64,000 nucleotides of DNA from Collimonas rhizosphaerae (GCF_038896935.1 NZ_JBANDC010000007.1:186001-250000), one strand, 5' to 3'. Counted from the first letter of the stretch, positions 16,706-27,755 are shown. A program made the numbers and translations. Notes: a model not told the origin generated them from the letters alone.

Positions 16706-18670
16706 TCATGCGCGCGGCGCCTCATCGTGTTTCAGCGACTGCGCCAGCTCGCCAGCCTTCAGCGATCCCATCAGCGACAGCAAGGTATTGAACGCATTGG
16801 TGTCACCACCGCCACCCATCTGGATCTGCGGCACCAACGGCACTTTCGATGTCTCGAACGCTTCGGCCAGGCGCAGCATCACGGTCTGCATCAGCTGCTT
16901 GTCGGCGCCCTCTCCTTGCAACGCTTCGGACTTGGCCTTGATCGCCGAGGCTTCCGCTTCACCTACCGATTTGATCGCCGAGGCGCGGCCGGAGCCTTCC
17001 ATTTCCTGCTTGAATTTTTCAGCATGCGCCAGCGCCTCGATCTCCTGGCGTTTCTTTTCCGCCGCTTTCACGTTGGCCGAACCCTGGTTTTCCTTGATCG
17101 AGATATCCACCAGCGATCCGGTCAGTTCCTTCTGCTTGGCGGCGCGCTGCTCGGCCTCGTTGAGCTCGCGCTCCTTGTCGGCGGCAATCTGCTTTTGCGC
17201 AAAAGTCTCTACCTGTTCCCGCGCAATCTGGCGGTCGCGCAGCTGCGCCATGATGTTTTCGATCTTGGTATCGCCGGGCTGCGGTTTGGGCGTACCGATC
17301 AGCACTTCCTGGAATTCCAGCGAATACGCCTGGAAACGCTCCTTCATGTCGGCCGACGCATTGGTCTGCAACTCGCTGCGCGACTGGATCAGTTCAATGA
17401 AGGTCTTGGTCTGCGAGACATTCTTGAAGTACGAAGACACCATCGGATCCAGCGTCTGCTCCACCAGCTGCGCCACGTTGCCGAAGCGCTGCACCACCAT
17501 CGGCGCCTTGCGGTAGTCGATGTGCACCACCACCGACAACGGCAATTGCGGCTCGAAGGCATCCTTGGTGATCAGGGTGATTTCGCGCAGGTTGTTGTCG
17601 AAGCTGGAACCGCTCTCGCCGGATTTCCACATCAGGACGAAGTTGGTGGTGGGCACCAGCTCGATTTTGCCGGCATAGGTGTTGAACGCATACTTGCCGG
17701 GCATGAGCGGATCGCGCCACACGCCGCGGCAACCGCTCTCGACCAGTTCGCCATGGCTGTATTCCTTGCCCGACAGATCGGAGCCTTTGCGGCCGGTGTA
17801 CGACACCACCACGCCCACATAACCGACCGGAATGATGGTCTTCTTGATCAGCTCGACCGTCGCAAACAGGCGGTTGATGTAATAAGTGCCCTCCACCAGC
17901 ACCCGCTCCTGACGGCCGCGCAGGCCGCTCGCTGCCAGGAATTTTTCCGGCTCCTGGAACGAGTTGTGGGTATCGCCGACATCCGGCGCCAGCAATTCGT
18001 CTTTCGGCAGTCCAGGACCGTCCTGCACCGTCACGATGGCCAGCTGGTCCGAATCGTGGGTGCCGGCCACTTCCTTGAGCACCACCGGCGTAAAGCCGTT
18101 GCGTTCATCCAGCACGCCCCGCATCTGCTCGTAGTAGGCTTTTTCCTTGGCGTCCAGCGACAGCGAATAGGTAGCCTCTTCCGTCATCACGACGAACAGG
18201 GCCGGATTGATGATGTGCGTGCCTTCGCGCAGTATCTTGCGTTGCGGCCCCTTCTGGCCGCCGCCTTCAAGGAAGGAACGCACGTCGCGGAAGTCCTCGA
18301 CCTTGGCGTTGTCGGCTAGCGTCTGTCCGGCAGGCAGGTCGATGCCGTCGCGCGCAAAAACATAGCCGATCTTGCCCTGCGTGACGGAAACCATGGGATG
18401 GATGTGGACCCGGAACTGGAACGGCGCAAAGAAATGAAAACCGCCGCGCCTCAGCTCAGGCTGAAGCCCGGCCTCGCCATGCAAGGCCAGCAGGCCGGCT
18501 TTGACCGATCCGCTCGAGCTCCACAACTTCTCGACGACGCCGATGCGGTCGTTTGGAATGTATCGGACGATGCCCGATACCGAAAAAAACACTGCAAGCA
18601 CAAAAGCAACTGCAACCAGGATGACAAGGGCCGTGGGAAACCATCCCAGGCTTGATATTAGATTAGACAT
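16706..18670 (-). CDS. SPFH / flotillin-like membrane protein
   Basis: This 654-aa protein has one N-terminal membrane anchor (about residues 10-34), an SPFH/Band-7 region (IPNDRIGVVEKLWS, then about 240-440 with VGYVGVVVSYTGRKG), a long charged coiled coil (about 470-585, AEQRAAKQKELTG...KKRQEIEALAHAEKFKQE) and a C-terminal alanine-rich tail. The architecture matches flotillin-like scaffold proteins that organise membrane microdomains. A triple-YbjQ protein is encoded 122 nt upstream on the same strand, suggesting co-expression. Its cellular function is not known from sequence. Confidence 0.82.
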   Translation of the reverse strand: MSNLISSLGWFPTALVILVAVAFVLAVFFSVSGIVRYIPNDRIGVVEKLWSSSGSVKAGLLALHGEAGLQPELRRGGFHFFAPFQFRVHIHPMVSVTQGKIGYVFARDGIDLPAGQTLADNAKVEDFRDVRSFLEGGGQKGPQRKILREGTHIINPALFVVMTEEATYSLSLDAKEKAYYEQMRGVLDERNGFTPVVLKEVAGTHDSDQLAIVTVQDGPGLPKDELLAPDVGDTHNSFQEPEKFLAASGLRGRQERVLVEGTYYINRLFATVELIKKTIIPVGYVGVVVSYTGRKGSDLSGKEYSHGELVESGCRGVWRDPLMPGKYAFNTYAGKIELVPTTNFVLMWKSGESGSSFDNNLREITLITKDAFEPQLPLSVVVHIDYRKAPMVVQRFGNVAQLVEQTLDPMVSSYFKNVSQTKTFIELIQSRSELQTNASADMKERFQAYSLEFQEVLIGTPKPQPGDTKIENIMAQLRDRQIAREQVETFAQKQIAADKERELNEAEQRAAKQKELTGSLVDISIKENQGSANVKAAEKKRQEIEALAHAEKFKQEMEGSGRASAIKSVGEAEASAIKAKSEALQGEGADKQLMQTVMLRLAEAFETSKVPLVPQIQMGGGGDTNAFNTLLSLMGSLKAGELAQSLKHDEAPRA

Positions 18671-18792
18671 ATCGTTTCTTTCTTTATTGTTGTACGACTG
18701 TTCTTCCCTGCCGGCGCATCATCGCGCCAGCCGTCTTGCCATAGGGGATCCACGGCAAGATCATTTTTTACCGCTTTCTGGAATTGGATAAC

Positions 18793-19917
18793 TCAGGAAC
18801 TCCCGTTGCGGTCCAGCGAAAAGCCGAAATCGCCATCCATCCAGGTGTCTTTGTCGCGGCTGATCGCCTGCGCCGGCAGCCCGGCGCTCTTGACCGCAAA
18901 ACCCGGCATTTTCTTGACGGCGGTGCCGATCGCCATGAATTCGACCAGCCCGCTGCCGATTTCCGCGATATAGGTCTTCACCCCGACCACTTCCTCCGCT
19001 CCAAGCTCATCGGCTTCGTCTTTCAGGCGCGCGATGGCAATCTCGCGCGCGTCATGGATCAGCGTGGTCAGGTCGCTGATCTCGCCTTTGGTGAAAGACT
19101 TGAACGCAGCCATGAAGCCGCCCACCACGCCCAGCGAGTAGATCGACGTCGACATCAGCAGCTTGACCGGCGCGTAGCCGAGGCTGGTCATTGCCCACAA
19201 CTCTTCACCGGTAAGATCGCTGGTGACCGGCGTGCCGTCCGCGCTGGCCGGAAGCGCGCTGTGCCGCGACGCCGTGCCGGCCATCAGCATCTCATGCGTC
19301 CCCATCCACGGCAGGATGGTGGTGCGGATGCCCACCACGGCGTTGGCGCCGTCAGCCTTGGCCTGGCTCACCAGCCGCTCCAGCGCTTTGTGGCGGGTCG
19401 TGTTGAAGATATTGCTGTACTCGGTGATTTCACCGCGCACCAGGGTCTTCAGCGACCCCATGATGCCGCCGCCGACGCCCATCGAATAAGCGATATTGCC
19501 GAACGCATGCTGGATCGGCTCATAACCGGCGTCCATATGGCAATACAGTTCCTGCGCATCGCCGGCCGTGGTGAAGAAACGGCTGGACGCATCGCGCGCA
19601 TGGACGCATGAACCGACAAACAGGAACTCCGTGCTGCCGCTGAACGACCGCAGCTCGCTCGATACTCCCGCCACACCCGAAGCGCCGTGCTGCGCAGCTT
19701 CCTTGCGCATGCGTTCAAATGCATTCGCGCGGCCTTCATGGATCGCCGCCGTCACTTGCGTGATCTCGCCGCCGAGCATGTTTTTCAGGCCGGCGCCGAT
19801 CCCGCCAAGGAAACCCATCGAATTGACGCTGTTGCCGACGACGATTTCACCCGCCGAGTAATTCTTTAAAGCCAGGCAAAAAATTTCATTTCCGGATAAA
19901 CCCGTTACTTTAGCCAT
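18793..19917 (-). CDS. Protein with three YbjQ (DUF74) domains
   Basis: This 374-aa protein contains three consecutive YbjQ-type units. Each has a GGxxGxxKxxxxGEIT-like core: about residues 38-55 (GFLGGIGAGLKNMLGGEIT), 150-170 (GVGGGIMGSLKTLVRGEIT) and 265-285 (GVVGGFMAAFKSFTKGEIS). Each core is followed by a helix and an (A/E)xxVVGxx strand. ATG 19917 has an AAGGAAGG ribosome binding site. Single-domain YbjQ proteins form ring-like pentamers; a covalent trimer of domains is unusual. It sits upstream of the SPFH gene on the same strand. Confidence 0.85.
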   Translation of the reverse strand: MAKVTGLSGNEIFCLALKNYSAGEIVVGNSVNSMGFLGGIGAGLKNMLGGEITQVTAAIHEGRANAFERMRKEAAQHGASGVAGVSSELRSFSGSTEFLFVGSCVHARDASSRFFTTAGDAQELYCHMDAGYEPIQHAFGNIAYSMGVGGGIMGSLKTLVRGEITEYSNIFNTTRHKALERLVSQAKADGANAVVGIRTTILPWMGTHEMLMAGTASRHSALPASADGTPVTSDLTGEELWAMTSLGYAPVKLLMSTSIYSLGVVGGFMAAFKSFTKGEISDLTTLIHDAREIAIARLKDEADELGAEEVVGVKTYIAEIGSGLVEFMAIGTAVKKMPGFAVKSAGLPAQAISRDKDTWMDGDFGFSLDRNGSS

Positions 19918-20334
19918 ACGCCTTCCTTTTTTATCGACAATAAATGTCCAACGGACCAGCCTGAACATCCAGGCAGACGGGCCAGGGGACGAATTGATTC
20001 TGGACCTTAAAATGGAAGGCTGCTACTGATTTCGAGCAACTGCGGCTCGAATGTTCCTTCAGTCGTAGTGGAGTGAATTACTGATATTCAGGCTGGATAT
20101 TTCAGTTTTTGGAAGCAGATGCAAAGAGATGCTGTTCTATCAGACAGATTCAATCCGATACACGTCCAGATTGTTCAATTTCAACGCAGAATGTGTATCC
20201 AGCTTGAGGATTCCCAAGTCGGGCAACAATTCTTCCGGCTCTGCCAGGCCACGCCTGACGTTCCGTTAGAATGCTAGTCGTCCCAATCGCTTTTTGCGAT
20301 TATCGCCAAGACGTACCTACCGGAGCAGCAACGC
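19918..20334. other. Divergent intergenic region without a gene
   Basis: These 417 bases separate the triple-YbjQ gene (minus) from the MFS gene (plus). I see no credible coding frame or RNA gene. A small hairpin (AATCGC-TTTTT-GCGATT, 20285-20301) lies 34 bases before the MFS start and could belong to its leader. Promoters for both genes must lie here, but none stands out. Confidence 0.5.
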
Positions 20335-21624
20335 GTGACAAACCTCAAACTTCCCGCGCAGAACCCAGGCCGTACCGCGGCGATGCCCTTCATCATGCTG
20401 ACCGTATTGATCGACATGATTTCGATCGGCCTGATCATCCCGGTGCTGCCGGTGCTGGTCGGCAAATTCACCGGTTCGCAGGCCGACCAGGCATTCTGGT
20501 ATGGCGCGGTGGCCTTTGCTTTCGGCATCGCCAATTTTTTCGGTTCGCCGATTCTTGGCGCCCTGTCTGACCGCTACGGCCGGCGGCCGGTGCTGCTGCT
20601 GGGATTTTGCGGGCTGGCGCTGAATTTTTTCGCGACGGCGTTTTCAACCGCGCTGTGGATGCTGATCGTGGTGCGCCTGGCGGGCGGCGCCATGCAGTCC
20701 AATGCCGCGGTCTGCAATGCCTACGTGGCCGACATCACGCCGCCGGAGCAGCGCGCCAAGCGCTTTGGCATGATCGGCGCGATGTTTGGCGTCGGTTTCA
20801 TCGTCGGCCCGGTGATGGGCGGTTTGCTGGGCGCCGTCAATCTGCGCTTGCCGTTCATTGTGGCCGGCAGCCTGGCCTTGCTGAACCTGATGTACGGTTA
20901 TTTCGTGCTGCCCGAATCGCTGCCGCCTGAGCGGCGCCGCGCATTCGGCTGGCGGGCGGCCAATCCACTGGCTTCGCTGCAAGCCTTGTCGCGCCTGAAA
21001 GCGGTCGGGCCGCTGGTGGCGGTGATCGCCTGCAACGGCCTGGCGCAGTTCATGTTGTTCACTATCTGGGTGCTGTACACCACGTTCAAGTTCGGCTGGG
21101 GACCCTTGGAAAACGGCCAGTCGCTGGCAGCCGTCGGCATCATGTCGGTGATCGTGCAAGGCGCCTTGCTGGGGCCATTGCTGAAACGCTTCAGCCCGCA
21201 GCGGCTGGCGGTGATCGGGCTGGTCTCCTCCACTGCCGCCTACCTCTTGTGGGGAGCCGCCAGCCAGTCATGGATGATGTATGCGGTGATTTTCGCCAAT
21301 ATATTCGGCGCCACGGTGAATGCGTCGATCCAAAGCATCATTTCCGGTGCGGTCGATTCGCACAGCCAGGGCCAGACCCTGGGCGCGGTCAGTTCGCTCA
21401 ACAGCCTGATGGCAGTGATCGCGCCGGTCATCGGCGCGCCGTTGCTGGGGGTGGTCTCGCATTTGCCCAAGGGCGACTGGCGGATTGGCGCGCCGTTCTA
21501 TTTTTGCGCGGTGCTGCAGCTGGCGGCGCTGGTGCTGGCTTTCCTGCATTTCCGGCGCCAGCGCCGCCAGCGCGCCGAGATTCAGCCTGCCGGCGCCGTA
21601 CTGGAAACGGAAGACATGCAGTAA
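20335..21624 (+). CDS. MFS transporter, TetA/multidrug-efflux-like (TCR family)
   Basis: This 429-aa protein has 12 predicted membrane segments and MFS signatures: motif A GALSDRYGRRPVLL after helix 2, and the motif-C-like GVGFIVGPVMGGLLG in helix 5, characteristic of drug/proton antiporters. The start is GTG 20335 with GGAG at 20322-20325; a later ATG at 20383 would remove the cytoplasmic N-terminus only. It is monocistronic and convergent with the acyltransferase gene (16-nt gap). The substrate is unknown. Confidence 0.82.
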   Translation: MTNLKLPAQNPGRTAAMPFIMLTVLIDMISIGLIIPVLPVLVGKFTGSQADQAFWYGAVAFAFGIANFFGSPILGALSDRYGRRPVLLLGFCGLALNFFATAFSTALWMLIVVRLAGGAMQSNAAVCNAYVADITPPEQRAKRFGMIGAMFGVGFIVGPVMGGLLGAVNLRLPFIVAGSLALLNLMYGYFVLPESLPPERRRAFGWRAANPLASLQALSRLKAVGPLVAVIACNGLAQFMLFTIWVLYTTFKFGWGPLENGQSLAAVGIMSVIVQGALLGPLLKRFSPQRLAVIGLVSSTAAYLLWGAASQSWMMYAVIFANIFGATVNASIQSIISGAVDSHSQGQTLGAVSSLNSLMAVIAPVIGAPLLGVVSHLPKGDWRIGAPFYFCAVLQLAALVLAFLHFRRQRRQRAEIQPAGAVLETEDMQ

Positions 21625-21640
21625 CCGCCAACGCCGCCGT

Positions 21641-22795
21641 TCAGGCGGCGACCGGAACCCGCAGCGGCGAACCCTGTTCTGGCGCGCGGCTTGACAGGCG
21701 GCTGAGCGGGATTTCCACCCAGCGATAAAAAAGTGCGCCGGCGGCAAGGCTGGCAGCCCAGGCCAGCACCATGCCGCCCGCCTGCAGCAGCGGCCGCGCC
21801 GGCACGAACTTGGCGAACGCCGCGTTGACGACCAGGCAGACCGGGAAATGCACCAGGAAGATCGAGTACGAAATCCGGCCGAACGAACGTATCCAGGCAA
21901 AGCGCTGGCGCGACAGCAGCACGCCGCGCCGGCTCGCCAGCACCAGTGCGCAGGCTACCAGCAAGGCGAGCGCGATGCGGCTGCGGAAATCGATCGTCAG
22001 TGCGTACAAGGTCGGCACCAGTATCGCCGCCAGCAGCAGCGCCACCGCCGCCGGCCGCCGGCCCAGGTCGCGCGCCCACCAGGCGATCACACCCAGGCCG
22101 TAGCTGCCGAAGAAATACGGCGCCCAGGCGTCCCAGCCTGCATCGCGGTTGAAATAGAACAGGGAGGCGCTGACGCCGGCCACCACCAGCAGCGGCGCCA
22201 GCCATGGCATCGCGCGCCGCCTGGCGAGGCCGCCGGTCAGCCACAGCAGCATGGTGAGCATGGCGTACAGCTGGAAATCGATGGCGACGTACCAGGCGCC
22301 GGCCGAGATCGACTCATAACCCAATATGGAATGCAGCAATAATGCGTGGGCGGCCAGTTGCATGGCCGTCGGCATGGCGGAGATGGAGTAATGCGTCATC
22401 CACAGCGCGGCCCAGGCGGAAGCGCCTATCGCCAGCACGGTCGCGGCCAGGAACGGCGGCACCAGCTTCATGTAGCGCCGCCACAAGACCCGCAGCGGGT
22501 CGGCGACGGTGGAGCTGCCATGCGGCGACAGCGATTTGGCCGCGAGGAAACCGCCGACCACCAGGAATACCTGGACCGCGATGCGGGCGTATGTGTCCAG
22601 CCAATCGATCAGGCCAGGCGCGACAGGACGAACGTGGTCTGCCATCGGCCCGTAGAACGCCAGGTGGTGCAAGACAATCAGTTGTGCCGCAATAACCTTG
22701 AGCAGGTCGATAAAGCCGAATTGGAAATTAGAATTACGTTCTGGTGCTTTCGATGAGCTTGGTGGCAGCGGTGAAACGCTCATTGTTACATCCAT
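21641..22795 (-). CDS. Acyltransferase-3 family membrane protein (OafA/YrhL-like)
   Basis: This 384-aa integral membrane protein has about ten hydrophobic helices. The family signature is present: LKVIAAQLIVLHHLAFYGP with the catalytic-region His near residue 43, and later FGRISYSIFLVHFPV with another conserved His. Such proteins O-acylate exported glycans, lipids or peptidoglycan. There are no polysaccharide genes adjacent, so the acceptor is unknown. Confidence 0.82.
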   Translation of the reverse strand: MDVTMSVSPLPPSSSKAPERNSNFQFGFIDLLKVIAAQLIVLHHLAFYGPMADHVRPVAPGLIDWLDTYARIAVQVFLVVGGFLAAKSLSPHGSSTVADPLRVLWRRYMKLVPPFLAATVLAIGASAWAALWMTHYSISAMPTAMQLAAHALLLHSILGYESISAGAWYVAIDFQLYAMLTMLLWLTGGLARRRAMPWLAPLLVVAGVSASLFYFNRDAGWDAWAPYFFGSYGLGVIAWWARDLGRRPAAVALLLAAILVPTLYALTIDFRSRIALALLVACALVLASRRGVLLSRQRFAWIRSFGRISYSIFLVHFPVCLVVNAAFAKFVPARPLLQAGGMVLAWAASLAAGALFYRWVEIPLSRLSSRAPEQGSPLRVPVAA

Positions 22796-22896
22796 GTTAA
22801 AAAAGATGCCAATGATAGAGATTCAAACGCGCTTGTCCAGCATAATAATATCTTGTAACATTTCCCAATAGCAACAAATTGGTTATTTAAAAAACA

Positions 22897-24252
<1,356 letters not shown>

Positions 24253-24263
24253 CCTCACCTCCA

Positions 24264-26069
24264 TCAAGTCTCGACCGTTTCCAGCAACGGAATCCGCAGC
24301 ACGAATTCGGCGCCGCCGCCGCTGTGGTTGTTTGCCGTCAGCCGGCCGTTCATCGCCTGCACGATGGACGATGAAATGGCCAGGCCCAGGCCCAATCCCT
24401 TGCCGGACGGCTTGGTCGTGAAAAACGGCTCGAACAGATGCAAGGCGACCTGCGCCGGAATGCCCGGTCCGGAATCGCGGATGCGGATCACCGCTTCGCC
24501 CGCCTCGCAATCCAGCACCAGTGAGACGGTTTTTTGCTCGGCATTATCCACCGCGTCCAAGGCGTTGCGCAACAGGTTGATCAGCACCTGTTCGGTGCGC
24601 ACCGAGTCGCCGACCACCTGGGCCGTGCGCCGGATATCGATCTCCAGCTTGGCGCCGTGGGTCTGGAACTCGTTATGCAGCAGCAGCGCCGCCGCCTCTA
24701 TCGACTTCGGCAAATCGATGGCGGCGACCGCTTCGTGGCTTTTCCGGGAAAAGCCGTTGAGCTGGCCGACTATCTTGCCCATGCGGGCGCTGGCATTGCT
24801 GATATGGGCCAGGTTTTCGCTGGCCTTGTCGCCCTGGCCGCGGGTCAGGAAGGTCATGGCGTTATCCGCAAACGCCCGGATCGCCGCCAGCGGCTGGTTC
24901 AGCTCGTGGGCGATGCCGGCCGCCATCTGCCCTAGCATGGCCAGCTTGCCGGCCTGGATCAGCTTGTTCTGGGTCGAACGCAACAGGTGTTCGGTTTCCT
25001 GCAGCTTGGCGTACTTGGCTGCCAGCGTCTGGTTCGCCACCATCAATTCCTGCGTTCTCTGGGCAATGGTCCGGTCCAGGTATTCGGCCGACACCAGCCG
25101 CTCTTCCAGGCGGCGCCGGCGCTGGTACAAGGCCCACAGGGAAATTCCCGCAATCGCCAGCAGCAGCAGCGCCGCCATGGTCCACAGCATGGCGATGCGG
25201 GCGATCCGCGCCTGCGACGGGAACAGCATCAGTTGCCAGCCCAGGCGGCCGACGCTGCGCGTGACGTGCTGGCCGAACTCCGCGCTCTGCTGCTTCGGCA
25301 AAGAACTGACCGGCGTAATCGGCCGGTCGGCGTACTGATGCGTGCCGGTGAGGTCTTGCTGCACGGTTCCGTTGAGCGGATACAGGCTGTGATATTTCCA
25401 GTCCGGGCGATTGCTCAGGAACACCACGCCGCTGCTGTCGACCAGCGTGATCGGATCTTCGCTGCTGCGCCAGGTGTGCTCGAATTCGGTCAGGTCGATC
25501 TTGACCGCCATCACCCCCAGCGCGGCATTTTCGCCATGGGCGGCAGCGCTGGCGTAGATCGGCTGGGCGATAAAATAGCCAGGCACATTGGTGGCGTTGC
25601 CGATGCCGTAGAAACTACCGGCGTTGCCTTTCATCGCATCGCGGAAATACGGACGGAAACCGAAGTCCCTGCCGACAAAGCTGGTAGGCGTGTCCCAGTT
25701 GCTGGAAGCCAGCGTCAAGCCTTTGCGGTCCAGTACATAGATCGCCACCACCTTCGATTGCCGCTGGATCAGCTGCAATGTCTGGTTCAGGCGCTGGATG
25801 TTGAGCTGGTCTTCGGGATGGGCCAGCGCCTGCAGCACATCCGACTGGAAGCCGAGGGCAAACGGCAGCGTCTCGAATTTCTGCAGCACCGATTCCAGGT
25901 CGAGCGCGATGATTTGCAGTTGCCGCTCGCTGGCTTCGCCGACGTCGCCGCCGGCTTTCCTGGCTGCCATGACGTAGGTGGTCAGCGCCACGGCAAGCGC
26001 GCCGGCAAGCGCCAGCACGGTCCAGAGCAGCGGCTTGTTCGCCCTCGCCTTCACCAGCAGATTTGTCAT
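24264..26069 (-). CDS. DctB-type sensor histidine kinase
   Basis: This 601-aa membrane kinase has two transmembrane helices (about residues 15-35 and 293-315) flanking a periplasmic double-Cache-like sensor (RDFGFRPYFRDAMKGNAGSFYG is a Cache signature). A short coiled coil follows, then HisKA with phospho-acceptor His in GIAHELNQPLAAIRAFADNA, then HATPase with N-box NLLRNALDAVDN and G-box DSGPGIP and GKGLGLGLAI. The arrangement equals DctB/MifS kinases that sense C4-dicarboxylates or 2-oxoglutarate. A KgtP-type transporter is encoded immediately upstream in the same direction. Confidence 0.87.
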   Translation of the reverse strand: MTNLLVKARANKPLLWTVLALAGALAVALTTYVMAARKAGGDVGEASERQLQIIALDLESVLQKFETLPFALGFQSDVLQALAHPEDQLNIQRLNQTLQLIQRQSKVVAIYVLDRKGLTLASSNWDTPTSFVGRDFGFRPYFRDAMKGNAGSFYGIGNATNVPGYFIAQPIYASAAAHGENAALGVMAVKIDLTEFEHTWRSSEDPITLVDSSGVVFLSNRPDWKYHSLYPLNGTVQQDLTGTHQYADRPITPVSSLPKQQSAEFGQHVTRSVGRLGWQLMLFPSQARIARIAMLWTMAALLLLAIAGISLWALYQRRRRLEERLVSAEYLDRTIAQRTQELMVANQTLAAKYAKLQETEHLLRSTQNKLIQAGKLAMLGQMAAGIAHELNQPLAAIRAFADNAMTFLTRGQGDKASENLAHISNASARMGKIVGQLNGFSRKSHEAVAAIDLPKSIEAAALLLHNEFQTHGAKLEIDIRRTAQVVGDSVRTEQVLINLLRNALDAVDNAEQKTVSLVLDCEAGEAVIRIRDSGPGIPAQVALHLFEPFFTTKPSGKGLGLGLAISSSIVQAMNGRLTANNHSGGGAEFVLRIPLLETVET

Positions 26070-26120
26070 GGCAGCCGCCTGAATGGAAAAAAAGCAGGCG
26101 ACAGCATCGCCGGCATGGCT

Positions 26121-27473
26121 TTAACGCGATCCAGCCGGCGCGCCGCCAGGCGCGTATTGCTGGGTGTCAAGCGGAACGTCCTTGAGATAACCTTCCTTGC
26201 TTGGATCGCGCATCTTGTAAGCGACAATGAAAGCCAGCGCGCACATGCCCGACACATACCAGTAGAAAGTCGATTCCATGCCGGCCTTTTTCAGCTCCAG
26301 CGCAACCAGCTCCGCCGAACCGCCGAAAATCGCATTGCCCACGGCATAAGACAAACCGACACCCAGCGCGCGCACTTCCGGCGGGAACATTTCCGCCTTG
26401 ATCAGTCCGCTGATCGAGGTATAGAAACTGACGATCGCCAGCGCCAGGATCACAAAACCGAATGCCGCGTAAGGATTGCTGACATCTTTGAGCGCATGCA
26501 GGATCGGCACCGTCGCCACGGTCGCCAGTGCGCCGAACCAGAGCATCGAAGTGCGGCGGCCGATCCTGTCGGAGAGCGCGCCAAACAGCGGCTGCATCAG
26601 CATGTAGACCAGCAGCGCCGCGGTCATCACGGTGCTGGCCGTTTTCGCGCTCATGCCGGCGGTATTCACCAGGTACTTCTGCATGTAGGTAGTAAAGGTG
26701 TAGAAAATCAGCGAGCCGCCGGCAGTGAAACCCACCACCGTCAGGAACGCCGTCTTGTGTTTCATCAGGCCCGCCAGAGTACCGGCATCCTTGTTTTTAC
26801 GTGTTTCAGCGGTCGAAGTCTCGCTCAGCGATTTACGCAGGTAAAGAGCAACCAGCGCTGCTATCGCGCCCAGCACGAACGGAATGCGCCAGCCCCAGGC
26901 GTGCAGCTGTTCGGTGGTCAGTACCTGCTGCAAGATCACCAGCGCCAGCACTGCGAGCAGTTGGCCGCCGATCAGTGTCACGTACTGGAACGAGGCAAAA
27001 AAACCGCGCCGCCCTTCCAGCGCGACTTCGCTCATGTAGGTGGCGCTGGTGCCGTATTCTCCGCCCACCGACAAGCCCTGGAACAGGCGCGCCAGCAACA
27101 GCAGCAGCGGCGCGGCGATGCCGATGGTCTCGAAGGTCGGCAGGCAGGCAATCATCAGCGAACCGCCGCACATCATCAGCACCGAGATCATCATGGCGGT
27201 ACGCCGGCCGTGTTTGTCGGCAATGCGGCCGAACAGCCAGCCGCCGATGGGGCGCATCAGGAAGCCGACCGCAAAGATGGCGGCGGTGTTGGCCAGTTGC
27301 GAAGTCGCGTTGCCGCTAGGGAAAAACTTTGGCGCAAAATAGATTGCGCAAAACGAATAGATGTAAAAATCAAACCACTCGACCAGGTTGCCGGACGAGG
27401 CGCCGACAATGGCGAAAATGCGCTTCCGGGAGTCCGCGGCGGCGGCATGGTCGGACGGATGAAGTGTGGACAT
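26121..27473 (-). CDS. kgtP: KgtP-type 2-oxoglutarate (dicarboxylate)/H+ symporter
   Basis: This 450-aa MFS protein of the metabolite:H+ symporter family has 12 membrane segments. GNLVEWFDFYIYSF in helix 1, FGRIADKHGRRTAM (motif A) and GLSVGGEYGTSATYMSE match KgtP and related dicarboxylate permeases. The start ATG is preceded by AGGAGA. With the DctB/DctD-like genes downstream it resembles the P. aeruginosa arrangement in which MifS/MifR controls a 2-oxoglutarate permease; identity of the substrate rests on that parallel. Confidence 0.82.
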   Translation of the reverse strand: MSTLHPSDHAAAADSRKRIFAIVGASSGNLVEWFDFYIYSFCAIYFAPKFFPSGNATSQLANTAAIFAVGFLMRPIGGWLFGRIADKHGRRTAMMISVLMMCGGSLMIACLPTFETIGIAAPLLLLLARLFQGLSVGGEYGTSATYMSEVALEGRRGFFASFQYVTLIGGQLLAVLALVILQQVLTTEQLHAWGWRIPFVLGAIAALVALYLRKSLSETSTAETRKNKDAGTLAGLMKHKTAFLTVVGFTAGGSLIFYTFTTYMQKYLVNTAGMSAKTASTVMTAALLVYMLMQPLFGALSDRIGRRTSMLWFGALATVATVPILHALKDVSNPYAAFGFVILALAIVSFYTSISGLIKAEMFPPEVRALGVGLSYAVGNAIFGGSAELVALELKKAGMESTFYWYVSGMCALAFIVAYKMRDPSKEGYLKDVPLDTQQYAPGGAPAGSR

Positions 27474-27530
27474 GGTTGTCTCCTGGTTTTAATGTTTTTG
27501 TGCAATCCTGACAGTCCGCTGCATATGCAA

Positions 27531-27542
27531 CTTGCGCGCAAG
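27531..27542. promoter_or_regulatory. Palindrome upstream of kgtP
   Basis: CTTGCGCGCAAG is a perfect 12-bp palindrome 58-69 bp upstream of the kgtP ATG, in the position of a regulator-binding site. It could be an operator for the DctD-like protein, but that is unproven. Confidence 0.35.
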
Positions 27543-27591
27543 CTACATCATGCCATCTGGAAGGCACAACAGGCAAAGGGGAATAACGGCC

Positions 27592-27755
27592 AGCAGCCTG
27601 TCGGACTTAGGGGATCGAAGCGAAAAAATAGCTGGGCGAGGACAGATTTTGCCGGATTCGCAGTGTCAATAGCCTAGCTATTGACCAAGAAGCCGGTGAA
27701 ATATGGTCCGTCCAGGTATTTTTGCAGCCGATCATCCTAAGTCCGACAGGCTGCT
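27592..27755. mobile_element. MITE-like element with 20-bp terminal inverted repeats
   Basis: Perfect 20-bp inverted repeats bound a 164-bp non-coding unit: left AGCAGCCTGTCGGACTTAGG at 27592-27611, its complement at 27736-27755. The middle contains a perfect 9-bp hairpin (GTCAATAGC-CTA-GCTATTGAC, 27665-27685). There is no transposase. The ends resemble, from memory, IS-type termini of the GTCCGACAGGCTGC kind found in beta- and gammaproteobacteria, so it may be a remnant or miniature derivative. No obvious target duplication is visible. Confidence 0.6.

Noticed and set aside
16700..18319. A 539-codon plus-strand frame
   Set aside because: It mirrors the SPFH gene and is rich in His/Arg/Gln low-complexity sequence typical of shadow frames.
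27474..27592. Sigma-54 promoter for kgtP
   Set aside because: GG and GC elements are present, but none has the required 10-bp spacing (9, 12, 13 and 15 were seen).
24987..27677. An 896-codon open frame on the plus strand
   Set aside because: It is antisense to the clearly recognisable sensor kinase and KgtP genes. High GC content keeps the opposite frame free of stops; its translation has no family features.
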